A stretch of DNA of 64,000 nt, from contig NZ_KK211327.1 in NCBI RefSeq assembly GCF_000621665.1, positions 37,699 to 101,698 of the forward strand, written 5' to 3'. The DNA is from Allorhizobium undicola ORS 992 = ATCC 700741 (GTDB lineage Bacteria; Pseudomonadota; Alphaproteobacteria; Rhizobiales; Rhizobiaceae). Position 1 is the first letter of the stretch; each line of letters starts with the position of its first letter. The notes under the pieces are model-generated. The model did not search any database. It was not told where the DNA came from and saw only the letters and a list, made by a program, of their open reading frames with translations. Position numbers and translations under genes: made by a program. Shown here one piece after another: positions 52,133-60,555 of the stretch.

Positions 52133-53563
52133 ATGCAGCAGGCGGAAATCGGACTGATCGGTCTTGGCGTCATGGGCTCGAACCTGGCGCTCAACATCGC
52201 CGAGAAAGGCAACCGAATCGCGGTTTTCAACCGGACCCCGGCACGCACGAAGGAATTTGTCGCCGAGGCTGGCGCGCTTGCGGAAAACATCATCGGTTGC
52301 GAAACCATCGAGGAATTCGTGGCTGCCATCCGGCCGCCGCGCCCGATCATCATCATGATCAAGGCGGGCGACGCCGTTGACCAGCAGATGGAACAGTTGA
52401 AGCCGCTGCTGGAAGCCAATGACATTCTGATCGATGCGGGCAATACCAATTTCCGCGACACGATCCGCCGTTTCGACAGCCTGAAGGATACCGGCCTGAC
52501 CTTTATCGGCATGGGCGTTTCCGGCGGCGAGGAGGGCGCGCGCCACGGCCCGTCGATCATGGTGGGCGGCACCGAGGAAAGCTGGAAGCGGGTGGAAAAG
52601 GTGCTGACCTCCATTTCCGCCAAGTTCAACGGCGATCCCTGCGTGGCCTGGCTTGGCACGGATGGCGCGGGCCACTTCGTCAAGACCATTCATAACGGCA
52701 TCGAATATGCCGACATGCAGATGATTTCCGAAATCTACGGCATTCTGCGCGATGGTCTGGGCATGAGCGCGCGGGAAATCGGCGAGGTCTTCGGGCAGTG
52801 GAATAAGGGCCGGTTGAATTCCTACCTCATTGAAATTTCCGAAACCGTACTGAAGGCCGACGACCCCATCACCGGCAATGCCATGGTGGACATGATCGTC
52901 GATGCAGCGGGCCAGAAGGGTACGGGCAAGTGGTCGGCCATCGAGGCGCAGAATATGGGCGTTGCGGCAACCGGCATCGAAGCCGCCGTGGCCGGGCGCG
53001 TGCTGTCTTCCCAAAAGGCCGAGCGTGTTGCGGCAGAAGCAATTTTCGGCCTGCCCGCACCGGCTGAAAAGCCGCATGACGGCATGGGCTTTCTGGCCGA
53101 TCTCGAAAATGCCCTGCTGGCCGCCAAGATTGCCGCCTATGCTCAGGGCTTTGCCGTCATGGCGGCGGCATCCAAGGAAAATGGCTGGGATCTGCCCATG
53201 CCGACCATTGCCCGTATCTGGCGGGCGGGTTGCATCATCCGCTCGCAGTTCCTCGATGAGATCACGTCTGCCTTTACCAAGCAGCCCGACGTGGCAAACC
53301 TCATCGTCACGCCTGCCTTCTCGCAAATGGTGAAGGACACGGATGCGTCCCTGCGCCGCGTCGTTTCCTATGCCGCACTTTCGGGTATTGCTGCCCCGGC
53401 GCTTTCCTCGGCACTTGCCTATTTCGATAGCTATCGCCGTGCGCGGGGCACCGCCAACCTCATCCAGGCGCAGCGTGATTTCTTCGGCGCGCACGGGTTC
53501 GATCGCGTGGATGGCAAGGAATATCACCACGGTCCGTGGGGTTCCGGCGCATCTATCTATTAA
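52133..53563 (+). CDS. gnd: 6-phosphogluconate dehydrogenase, decarboxylating
   Basis: Converts 6-phosphogluconate to ribulose 5-phosphate with NADP+ reduction. About 476 residues, the long bacterial form. The Rossmann motif is IGLIGLGVMGSNLA (residues about 6-19). The signature IDAGNTNFRDT and the catalytic GMGVSGGEEGARHGPSIM and KTIHNGIEY segments are present. I chose ATG 52133, which has GGAG seven bases upstream; 52127 is too close to that site. The TAA stop merges with a degenerate AAAGCATTTGCAGG repeat. Confidence 0.95.
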   Translation: MQQAEIGLIGLGVMGSNLALNIAEKGNRIAVFNRTPARTKEFVAEAGALAENIIGCETIEEFVAAIRPPRPIIIMIKAGDAVDQQMEQLKPLLEANDILIDAGNTNFRDTIRRFDSLKDTGLTFIGMGVSGGEEGARHGPSIMVGGTEESWKRVEKVLTSISAKFNGDPCVAWLGTDGAGHFVKTIHNGIEYADMQMISEIYGILRDGLGMSAREIGEVFGQWNKGRLNSYLIEISETVLKADDPITGNAMVDMIVDAAGQKGTGKWSAIEAQNMGVAATGIEAAVAGRVLSSQKAERVAAEAIFGLPAPAEKPHDGMGFLADLENALLAAKIAAYAQGFAVMAAASKENGWDLPMPTIARIWRAGCIIRSQFLDEITSAFTKQPDVANLIVTPAFSQMVKDTDASLRRVVSYAALSGIAAPALSSALAYFDSYRRARGTANLIQAQRDFFGAHGFDRVDGKEYHHGPWGSGASIY

Positions 53564-53590
53564 AGCATTTGCAGGGAAAGTGAAAAAGCT
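53561..53590 (+). repeat. Partial AGAGCATTT-type repeat at gnd end
   Basis: TAAAGCATTTGCAGGGAAAG resembles the left end of the repeat at 43264 (TAGAGCATTTCCAGC) with TAA in place of TAG. Only about 25 bases are recognisable. Confidence 0.5.
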
Positions 53591-53632
53591 CAGCCTCGGT
53601 TACGCGAAGGCTGAATGGCTCGTAAAAAGAAA

Positions 53633-53657
53633 GGGTCGCCGCAACGGCGGCCCTTTT
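53633..53657 (+). terminator. Rho-independent terminator after gnd
   Basis: GGGTCGCCG-CAA-CGGCGGCCC followed by five T residues, about 70 bases after the gnd stop. Confidence 0.88.
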
Positions 53658-53666
53658 TCCCAATCT

Positions 53667-54506
53667 TCATTCCCCCCGATCGAAGACCAGTGTCGCATTG
53701 GGGCTCTTGTCGGTGTAGCCGACAACCTTGCACCCTTCGCGGACCGGCGCCTTGCCGCTCAAGCGCAATTGAAGTGAGCCATTGTCATTGCCGCTGACAA
53801 AATAGGGGGCGGGGTCGCAACCCTGCTTGAACGTGTAGGCAATCCCCGAAATCCATTCATTCGCGACGCTCCAGCCGCGAAACAGCACCGTTTCGGGCTT
53901 GATGGACCCGGCAATCGATGGTTTTGGCTCGGAATAGACGATGATGTGCTGCTTCTGATGGAAAAACATCAGCGAGCCGTTATGTCCCATTATCTCGCCG
54001 TAACGCTCCGGCGTTTCGAAGCGGGGGCCGGGCGCAACGTCCTTGTATGGCCAACCCATGGGGCAGAGCGTGAGCCACATCGTGCCAAATTCGCGCCCGC
54101 GCTCGGCATTGGACATGCCCACACGTTTGCCGGTCTCGACATCTTTCACGCCGAGATAACCTTCAAACAGGTGGTTTTCGGTCTCCGGGCCATCGAACCG
54201 GTAATGTTTTCCCTCTGTCCAGAGATCGCCGGTTTCACAGTCGGCGCGTGCTTCATGGACGGTGTCGTCCACGATGTGCGTAGCCGCGCAGTTTGCGTCA
54301 TTCGGGTGCCAGCTGCCGCACCAACTCTTCACGGATTGCGGCGTGATCTTTGCCCGCATCGTGGAATTTTTGCCGCCATAATCGGAAAACTCGTAAATGA
54401 TGGGTGCCACGGCTTTTGAGTTCCATGGGAATTCATCGCCGACCGGCGGCGGCGGGAGCGAAGGAATGGCAGACGCGGCGAGAATTGCATAAGCGAGAAA
54501 TGACAT
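53667..54506 (-). CDS. Unrecognised secreted protein with six Cys
   Basis: A 279-residue protein with a short hydrophobic N-terminus (MSFLAYAILAASA), probably a signal peptide, although without the usual positive charge. Six Cys (for example SWCGSW, NDANC, ADCETG, TLCPMGW, KQGCDP, REGCKV) could form three disulfides in the periplasm. Trp- and Gly-rich beta segments dominate. I recognise no family and no catalytic motif. The ATG at 54506 follows an in-frame stop, so it is the earliest start. Confidence 0.75.
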   Translation of the reverse strand: MSFLAYAILAASAIPSLPPPPVGDEFPWNSKAVAPIIYEFSDYGGKNSTMRAKITPQSVKSWCGSWHPNDANCAATHIVDDTVHEARADCETGDLWTEGKHYRFDGPETENHLFEGYLGVKDVETGKRVGMSNAERGREFGTMWLTLCPMGWPYKDVAPGPRFETPERYGEIMGHNGSLMFFHQKQHIIVYSEPKPSIAGSIKPETVLFRGWSVANEWISGIAYTFKQGCDPAPYFVSGNDNGSLQLRLSGKAPVREGCKVVGYTDKSPNATLVFDRGE

Positions 54507-54710
54507 TCATGTACCGATATGATTTTGATGCCCCTGACAGGCTGACGAGAATGGTGTTTCTTTCGCGCTGGTTGAAAAAATATTCCAATCGCGCAATCTG
54601 ATATGTCTCCCGAACGTATTACTATTTTCGAAATGGTGGACGTTATGCGGAAGCTATGGATAACAGATTTTATCTATGGAAGCGCGCAGCAACTGAGGCG
54701 GGCAATATGG

Positions 54711-55736
54711 TCAGGCCTCAGACGACCAGACCGGCCGGGAGATGCTTTGCAGCTTTTCAGCGCTCACGCCTTCAATGCTGGCGATCACGGCGCTTGCCAG
54801 TTCCCGTCCGGCTTCACGGAAGTCTTCCGTGGCGGCAATCAGGTCCGGCACGATCCAGTTGAGAATAGGCACGGACTGCTTGGATACGAGATCGACATCC
54901 GTTCCGACCTTCATGCCTGCCGCTTCGATGCCGGCATTGATGGCAATGGTCGTGCTGGAGGCAGAGGAAATGATGGCGTCCGGAGCGTCGGCGGCGCGCA
55001 TCATCTGCTGCACGGCGTGTTTTACCTCCTCGAGAGATGCGTCGATATTGATGGCGAGCGGAACCTCGTTCAGCCCATGGGCGCGCAAGCCATGGATGAA
55101 GCCGTCTCTGGTGTGGCGGTAATAGGTCAGTTTTTCCGGTGGGGCGAGGAGGGCAATACGCTTGCGTCCCCGCCTGGCCAGCCGCTCCACGGCCTCGCGG
55201 GCAAAGGCCTCGTTGTCGTAGTCATGATAGGGGTGGGCAATGCCGCAGGCCGTGCGGCCATGCGTGGCAAAGGGCATTTTGCGTTCCGCCAGAAGCCGCA
55301 CGCGCGGGTCGTCCGGCTCGGTGCGCGAAATAATGACGCCATCCGCCGAGCCGGTTTCCAGAATATACTGCACCGGCAGCATCGGGTCCTTGCTATGGGC
55401 ATGAGGCGTCACCACCACATGGTAGGGCGTGCCTGACAGAACCTCGGAAATGCCGAAGATGATCTGACTGCTGAAACCCATGATTTCTTCATCGATGCTC
55501 AGCACCAGCGCGATCACGTTGGTCTTGCCGGTTCTCAGCCGCACACCGGCGCGGTTGGGCTGGTAGCCCACCTGCCGCGCCACCATGCGCACCCGCTCCT
55601 TGGTGTCTGCGCCAATGTCAGGCGCGTCCTTCAATGCGCGCGACACCGTGGTAATGCCAAGCCCGGTCATGAAGGCAATGGTTTTGAGGGTAGGGCGCTC
55701 GCGTGGAGCCGAAGCGGGCTTCAGGTCGTCATCCAT
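54711..55736 (-). CDS. LacI-family transcriptional repressor
   Basis: A 341-residue regulator. The N-terminal helix-turn-helix is TLKTIAFMTGLGITTVSRAL (residues about 16-35), with hinge helix and VGYQPNRAGVRLRTGKT following. The sugar-binding domain spans residues 70-330. It is divergent from an ABC sugar importer and GH2 gene, so the likely inducer is a mannoside or its product. Two TGAAACGTTTCA-like palindromes lie in the divergent region as candidate operators. Confidence 0.92.
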   Translation of the reverse strand: MDDDLKPASAPRERPTLKTIAFMTGLGITTVSRALKDAPDIGADTKERVRMVARQVGYQPNRAGVRLRTGKTNVIALVLSIDEEIMGFSSQIIFGISEVLSGTPYHVVVTPHAHSKDPMLPVQYILETGSADGVIISRTEPDDPRVRLLAERKMPFATHGRTACGIAHPYHDYDNEAFAREAVERLARRGRKRIALLAPPEKLTYYRHTRDGFIHGLRAHGLNEVPLAINIDASLEEVKHAVQQMMRAADAPDAIISSASSTTIAINAGIEAAGMKVGTDVDLVSKQSVPILNWIVPDLIAATEDFREAGRELASAVIASIEGVSAEKLQSISRPVWSSEA

Positions 55737-55828
55737 GGCGGTTTCCGAAACAACAGATCATGTCTTAGCGCGGCCCCGAAACGGGAGCAAGCGCGAGGGA
55801 GATTGGATGGGCGCATTATCCGTGCGAC

Positions 55829-55840
55829 TGAAACGTTTTA
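55829..55840. promoter_or_regulatory. LacI-type operator, site 1
   Basis: TGAAACGTTTTA, a CG-centred palindrome differing by one base from TGAAACGTTTCA. It lies about 90 bases upstream of the LacI start and may control the repressor gene. Confidence 0.65.
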
Positions 55841-56102
55841 GATAATGATGTCACGAGTTGGATTTTTCTTCCATCCAAAAGATTTCCGAGGCGCACAATC
55901 GGCCTTGTGCATTGCGGCGATCTAACTGGGTGTTGAGATGATAATATCCTGTAATTCAGGCAATAAGTCGGAATTTGCAGCGCAATATTAGAAAAGACAG
56001 AAAAAAATTCCGGCCACATCGTCAACCTGCTACAGGCAATATCATTACCGATTGCTGAAAATCGGAGGTTGCGCGGCTGGAAATCTTGCCGTAGGTTTCA
56101 TC

Positions 56103-56114
56103 TGCAACGTTTCA
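56103..56114. promoter_or_regulatory. LacI-type operator, site 2
   Basis: TGCAACGTTTCA, again one base from TGAAACGTTTCA. It lies just before the ribosome site of the substrate-binding protein gene, where bound repressor would block transcription. Confidence 0.65.
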
Positions 56115-56131
56115 GTGAGGGAGGAGACTCA

Positions 56132-57367
56132 ATGAAGATCCGGTGCATCGCGGCTGCATTTGCGGCCAGCGTCGCCATGCCTTTCGGTGCGGCCAGCGCG
56201 ACAGATCTCGAAGTAACACACTGGTGGACCTCCGGAGGAGAGGCTGCCGCCGTGAAGGAGATGGCCAAGGCCTTCGATGCCACTGGCAACAGGTGGGTGG
56301 ATGGCGCGATTGCCGGTTCCGGCGGCACCGCCCGCCCCATCATGATAAGCCGCATTACCGGCGGCGATCCCATGGGGGCCACGCAATTCAACCACGGACG
56401 TCAGGCGCAGGAGCTGGTGGAAGCAGGCCTGATGCGCGATCTTACCGATCTTGCGACCAAGGAAAAATGGAAAGACATCATCAAGCCCTCCAGCCTGCTG
56501 GATAGCTGCACCATCGACGGCAAGATCTATTGCGCGCCGGTCAATATCCATAGCTGGCAGTGGCTGTGGCTTTCCAATGCAGCCTTCGCCAAGGCCGGTA
56601 TTGCCGTTCCGAAGGACTGGAACGAGTTTGTCGCGGCAGCACCAGCCCTGCAAAAGGCAGGCATCCAGCCGCTTGCGGTGGGTGGCCAGCCCTGGCAGAC
56701 CAGTGGTCTGGTCGATGTGCTGATGCTGTCTTTGGGCGGCAAGGATCTTTACATGAAGGTCTATCAGGACAAGGACGCCAAGGTTGCCGCCGGGCCGGAG
56801 ATGGCGAAGATCTTCAAGGCTGCCGATGATGCGCGCAATCTGGCCAAGGGCTCCAATGTGCAGGACTGGAACCAGGCGACCAACATGGTCATAACCGGCA
56901 AGGCGGCTGGCCAGATCATGGGTGACTGGGCGCAGGGCGAGTTCCAGCTTGCCGGACAAACGGCTGGCAAGGACTATAGCTGCCTGCCGGGGCTTGGCCT
57001 GAACGACTATATCACCACGGGCGGCGATGCCTTCTATTTCCCGCTGTTGAAGGACAAGGAAAAGGCCAAGGCGCAGGAAGTTCTCGCCTCCACCATCGTC
57101 AGCCCCAAGGCGCAGGTGGCCTTCAATCTCAAGAAGGGGTCCCTGCCGGTGCGCGGTGACGTGGATCTTGCCACTGCCAATGACTGCATGAAAAAGGGCC
57201 TTGCCATCGTGGCAAAGGGCAATGCGCTGATCAGCACCGACCAGTTGCTCTCTGCCGATACGCAGAAGCAGAAGGAAGATCTCTTCTCGCAATTCTTCGC
57301 CAATCCGTCGATGACGCCGGATGCAGCGCAAAAGCGTTTTGTCGAGATCATCAGCAGCGCCGATTAG
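56132..57367 (+). CDS. ABC sugar transporter, periplasmic substrate-binding protein (CUT1)
   Basis: A 411-residue binding protein. The signal peptide runs to about residue 23 (AAFAASVAMPFGAASA). The mature part begins DLEVTHWWTSGGEAAAVKEM, as in family 1 sugar-binding proteins. ITGGDPMGATQFNHGRQAQEL and IYCAPVNIHSWQWLWLSN are ligand-site regions. GGGAGGAG precedes the ATG at 56132. The TAG stop opens a repeat block of about 135 bases before the first permease gene. Given the GH2 enzyme downstream, an oligo- or disaccharide ligand with mannose is likely. Confidence 0.93.
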   Translation: MKIRCIAAAFAASVAMPFGAASATDLEVTHWWTSGGEAAAVKEMAKAFDATGNRWVDGAIAGSGGTARPIMISRITGGDPMGATQFNHGRQAQELVEAGLMRDLTDLATKEKWKDIIKPSSLLDSCTIDGKIYCAPVNIHSWQWLWLSNAAFAKAGIAVPKDWNEFVAAAPALQKAGIQPLAVGGQPWQTSGLVDVLMLSLGGKDLYMKVYQDKDAKVAAGPEMAKIFKAADDARNLAKGSNVQDWNQATNMVITGKAAGQIMGDWAQGEFQLAGQTAGKDYSCLPGLGLNDYITTGGDAFYFPLLKDKEKAKAQEVLASTIVSPKAQVAFNLKKGSLPVRGDVDLATANDCMKKGLAIVAKGNALISTDQLLSADTQKQKEDLFSQFFANPSMTPDAAQKRFVEIISSAD

Positions 57368-57394
57368 AGCATAATCCGATCGAAAAGCGCTCTA
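57365..57394. repeat. AGCATAATCCGATC-type palindrome
   Basis: TAGAGCATAATCCGATCGAA followed by AAGCGCTCTA, an imperfect palindrome related to the unit at 20178. Its first three bases are the TAG stop of the binding-protein gene. Confidence 0.7.
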
Positions 57395-57499
57395 CTGCAT
57401 AATTCCTCAAACCGGAATCGATTTAAGGTGAAAATTATGCAGCCGATTTAAAGTGTTACAGCGTCCTTTGTGCGTTTGATAAAACGCACGGCGCTGTAA
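57395..57499. repeat. Bru-RS-like two-hairpin repeat inside ABC operon
   Basis: Module one runs CTGCATAATTCC...GGTGAAAATTATGCAG, then a CGATTTAAAGTG linker, then module two TTACAGCG...CGCTGTAA. It is the reverse complement of 22856-22960. It lies between the binding-protein gene and the first permease gene, so transcripts of the operon must pass through two hairpins. Confidence 0.87.
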
Positions 57500-57598
57500 G
57501 GTTCTCACGTCGGAATAATTGCGCCTGCGGCAGGTTTCGGCCTGCCGCACGGGGACCCTTTGAAAAAAATCATGCTGTTGCGATGTAAGGAGGCCTTC

Positions 57599-58501
57599 AT
57601 GGCGGCTCCGGGCCGAACCGGCAGACCCAATCGATTGTTTCGCAATCTGAATGCAAAGATTGCATCCATTCCCATGATCCTGATTGCCCTTGTGGTGTTT
57701 CTCGGCGGCAGTGTCTGGACGGTGGTTTATTCCTTCACCAATTCGAAATTGCTGCCCCGGCTGAATTTCATCGGCCTTGACCAGTATGATCGGCTATGGG
57801 GATCGGACCGCTGGGTAGTGTCCATCCAAAATCTGGCGATCTACGGCATTTTGTCGCTGATTTTCAGCCTTGTCATCGGCTTCGTGCTGGCGGCGCTGAT
57901 GGATCAGAAGATCCGTTTCGAGAATGTGTTTCGCACGATTTTTCTCTATCCCTTTGCCCTGTCCTTCATCGTCACCGGGCTGGTCTGGCAATGGCTGCTC
58001 AATCCGGAATTCGGCGTGCAGTCGGTCGTGCGCTCGCTTGGCTTTGCGGATTTCACCTTCGATCCGCTCTATAATCCCTGCATCGTCATTTACGGCATAT
58101 TGATTGCCGGTCTCTGGCAGGGCACGGGGCTTGTCATGTGCCTCATGCTGGCGGGCCTGCGCGGCATAGACGAAGACATCTGGAAGGCGGCCCGCGTCGA
58201 TGGCATCCCCATGTGGCGCACCTATGTTTTCATCATCATTCCCATGATGCGCCCGGTCTTCATCACCACGCTGGTCATCATTGCGAGCGGCATCGTCAAG
58301 GTCTACGACCTGGTGGTGGCGCAGACCAGCGGCGGCCCCGGCATCGCCTCGGAAGTGCCTGCAAAATATGTCTATGACTACATGTTTCAGGCGCAAAATC
58401 TGGGGCAAGGCTTTGCCGCTTCCACCATGATGCTGCTGACCGTAGCGATCATCATCATCCCCTGGGCCTATCTGGAATTTGGAGGGAAAAAGCGTGGCTG
58501 A
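57599..58501 (+). CDS. ABC sugar transporter permease, MalF type
   Basis: A 300-residue inner-membrane permease with six helices. The cytoplasmic EAA loop reads DEDIWKAARVDGIPMWRTYVFIIIPMM, which contacts the ATPase. ATG 57599 is preceded by TAAGGAGG at ideal spacing; the frame start at 57560 lacks a site. It pairs with the next permease, and their genes overlap by eight bases. Confidence 0.93.
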   Translation: MAAPGRTGRPNRLFRNLNAKIASIPMILIALVVFLGGSVWTVVYSFTNSKLLPRLNFIGLDQYDRLWGSDRWVVSIQNLAIYGILSLIFSLVIGFVLAALMDQKIRFENVFRTIFLYPFALSFIVTGLVWQWLLNPEFGVQSVVRSLGFADFTFDPLYNPCIVIYGILIAGLWQGTGLVMCLMLAGLRGIDEDIWKAARVDGIPMWRTYVFIIIPMMRPVFITTLVIIASGIVKVYDLVVAQTSGGPGIASEVPAKYVYDYMFQAQNLGQGFAASTMMLLTVAIIIIPWAYLEFGGKKRG

Positions 58502-59438
58502 TCACTCCACACTCAATGCTGTTGCCGCGGGCATCGACCCCGCGAAATCCCGGCTGGGGGAAGGCCCGAGCGGGCGCAAGCCGAAACCTCTTCTGTCCCG
58601 GCGCAATATCGTTCTTTACGGCCTGTTGTTCGTGGCCGCCGCCTATTACCTGTTGCCGCTTTACGTGATGGTCGTCACCTCGCTCAAGGGTATGCCGGAA
58701 ATCCGCATGGGCAATATTTTTTCACCGCCGATGGAAATCACCTTCGAGCCCTGGGTAAAGGCTTGGGCGCAGGCCTGCACCGGCCTCAACTGCGATGGGC
58801 TTTCGCGGGGGTTCTGGAACTCCGTTCGCATTCTCGTGCCATCGGTGCTGGTGTCCATCGTCATCGCCTCCGTCAGCGGCTATGCGCTGGCCAACTGGCG
58901 GTTCAAGGGTGCGGAACTGTTCTTTTCCATCCTCGTCATCGGCGCCTTCATTCCCTATCAGGTGATGATCTATCCCATTGTCATTCTGCTGCGGGAGATC
59001 GGTCTTTACGGCTCGCTCTCGGGACTGGTGATCGTTCACACCATTTTCGGAATGCCCATCCTGACGCTGCTGTTCCGCAATTATTTTGCATCCCTGCCGG
59101 AGGAATTGTTCAAGGCGGCACGCATCGACGGGGCAGGCTTCTGGCAGATTTATGTCCGGATCATGCTGCCCATGTCGCTGCCGATCTTCGTGGTGGCAAT
59201 GATCTTGCAGGTAACGGGTATCTGGAACGACTTCCTGTTCGGCGTGGTGTTCACCCGGCCCGATACCTACCCCATGACGGTGCAGCTCAACAATATTGTC
59301 AATTCCGTGCAGGGGGTGAAGGAATATAACGTCAACATGGCGGCCACCATCCTGACCGGCGCCGTTCCCCTCATCGTCTATTTCATTTCCGGGCGTCTTT
59401 TCGTCCGCGGCATCGCTGCCGGTGCAGTGAAGGGATAA
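58494..59438 (+). CDS. ABC sugar transporter permease, MalG type
   Basis: A 314-residue permease with six helices. The EAA loop is PEELFKAARIDGAGFWQIYVRIMLPMS. I chose the GTG at 58494 because GGAGGGA stands six bases before it; the gene then overlaps the previous stop by eight bases. A basic, Pro-rich N-terminal segment (GRKPKPLLSRR) precedes helix one. Confidence 0.92.
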   Translation: MADHSTLNAVAAGIDPAKSRLGEGPSGRKPKPLLSRRNIVLYGLLFVAAAYYLLPLYVMVVTSLKGMPEIRMGNIFSPPMEITFEPWVKAWAQACTGLNCDGLSRGFWNSVRILVPSVLVSIVIASVSGYALANWRFKGAELFFSILVIGAFIPYQVMIYPIVILLREIGLYGSLSGLVIVHTIFGMPILTLLFRNYFASLPEELFKAARIDGAGFWQIYVRIMLPMSLPIFVVAMILQVTGIWNDFLFGVVFTRPDTYPMTVQLNNIVNSVQGVKEYNVNMAATILTGAVPLIVYFISGRLFVRGIAAGAVKG

Positions 59439-59441
59439 TCC

Positions 59442-60533
59442 ATGACTATGAGCGTCTCCATTCGCGATCTTTCCCTGAGCTTCGGCGCCGTCACGGTGCT
59501 GAAAGACCTCAATCTCGATATTCACGACGGCGAATTTCTGGTGCTGCTCGGCTCGTCGGGCTGCGGCAAGTCCACGCTGCTCAATTGCATTGCCGGGCTG
59601 CTGGATGTGTCGGAAGGGCAGATTTTCATCAAGGGCCGCAATGTCACCTGGGAAGAGCCCAAGGATCGTGGCATCGGCATGGTGTTCCAGTCCTATGCGC
59701 TCTATCCGCAGATGACGGTGGAAAAGAACCTGTGCTTTGGTCTTGAGGTGGCCAAGGTGCCGAAGGCAGATATTGAAAGGCGTGTGGCGCGGGCCGCCGA
59801 AATTTTGCAGATAGGCCCGCTTCTCAAGCGCAAGCCCGCCGCCCTTTCCGGTGGCCAGCGCCAGCGTGTGGCAATCGGCCGGGCGCTGGTGCGTGATGTC
59901 GATGTGTTTCTCTTCGACGAGCCGCTGTCCAATCTCGATGCCAAGCTGCGTTCGGAGCTTCGCGTGGAAATCAAGCGGCTGCACCAGTCGCTGAAAAATA
60001 CGATGATCTATGTGACGCATGACCAGATCGAAGCACTGACACTGGCCGACCGTATCGCCATCATGAAGGGCGGCGTGATCCAGCAGCTTGCCGATCCGAT
60101 GACGATCTATAACCGCCCGAAAAACCTTTTCGTCGCGGGCTTCATCGGTTCGCCGTCGATGAACTTCTTCAAGGGTGAGGTGGCGGAGCGGGGCGGCAGG
60201 CTTTCTTTTGTCAGCGGTGGGCATGAGTTTTCACTGGAAGGTTATGCCGCCCAAAGCCCGCTTGTTGCCGGTCAGAAGGTGGTGCTTGGCGTGCGCCCGG
60301 AACATATCGCCGTCGATGGCGATATTGCGCCGGGGCAGGAGGCGCATGAGGCCGTGGTGGACATTGAAGAGCCGATGGGTGCCGATAATCTGCTGTGGCT
60401 GAAGCTTGCCGGGCAGGTGGTATCCGTCCGTATTGCCGGAACCCGACGCCATGCACCGGGAAGCAGGCTTCGCCTTGCCTTCGACATGTCCGTTGCCTCG
60501 CTTTTCGATGCGCAGACGGAAGAGCGGATCTGA
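59442..60533 (+). CDS. ABC sugar transporter ATP-binding protein (MsmK/UgpC type)
   Basis: A 363-residue ATPase. Walker A is GSSGCGKST (about residue 38-46), the signature is LSGGQRQRVAIGRAL, Walker B is VFLFDEPLSNLD and the switch His is in YVTHDQIEALTLADR. The C-terminal TOBE domain (residues 280-350) is that of the multi-sugar family. It completes the importer and starts three bases after the permease stop. Confidence 0.94.
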   Translation: MTMSVSIRDLSLSFGAVTVLKDLNLDIHDGEFLVLLGSSGCGKSTLLNCIAGLLDVSEGQIFIKGRNVTWEEPKDRGIGMVFQSYALYPQMTVEKNLCFGLEVAKVPKADIERRVARAAEILQIGPLLKRKPAALSGGQRQRVAIGRALVRDVDVFLFDEPLSNLDAKLRSELRVEIKRLHQSLKNTMIYVTHDQIEALTLADRIAIMKGGVIQQLADPMTIYNRPKNLFVAGFIGSPSMNFFKGEVAERGGRLSFVSGGHEFSLEGYAAQSPLVAGQKVVLGVRPEHIAVDGDIAPGQEAHEAVVDIEEPMGADNLLWLKLAGQVVSVRIAGTRRHAPGSRLRLAFDMSVASLFDAQTEERI

Positions 60534-60555
60534 AACGCGAGAAGGAGCCAGCCCC

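Larger units (their letters stand above)
55737..56131. other. Divergent control region LacI / ABC importer
   Basis: About 395 bases, AT-rich in the middle, with two LacI-type palindromes and a TTGGAT/ATCCAA inverted repeat (55858-55878). No coding frame is supported. It should hold both divergent promoters. Confidence 0.7.
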
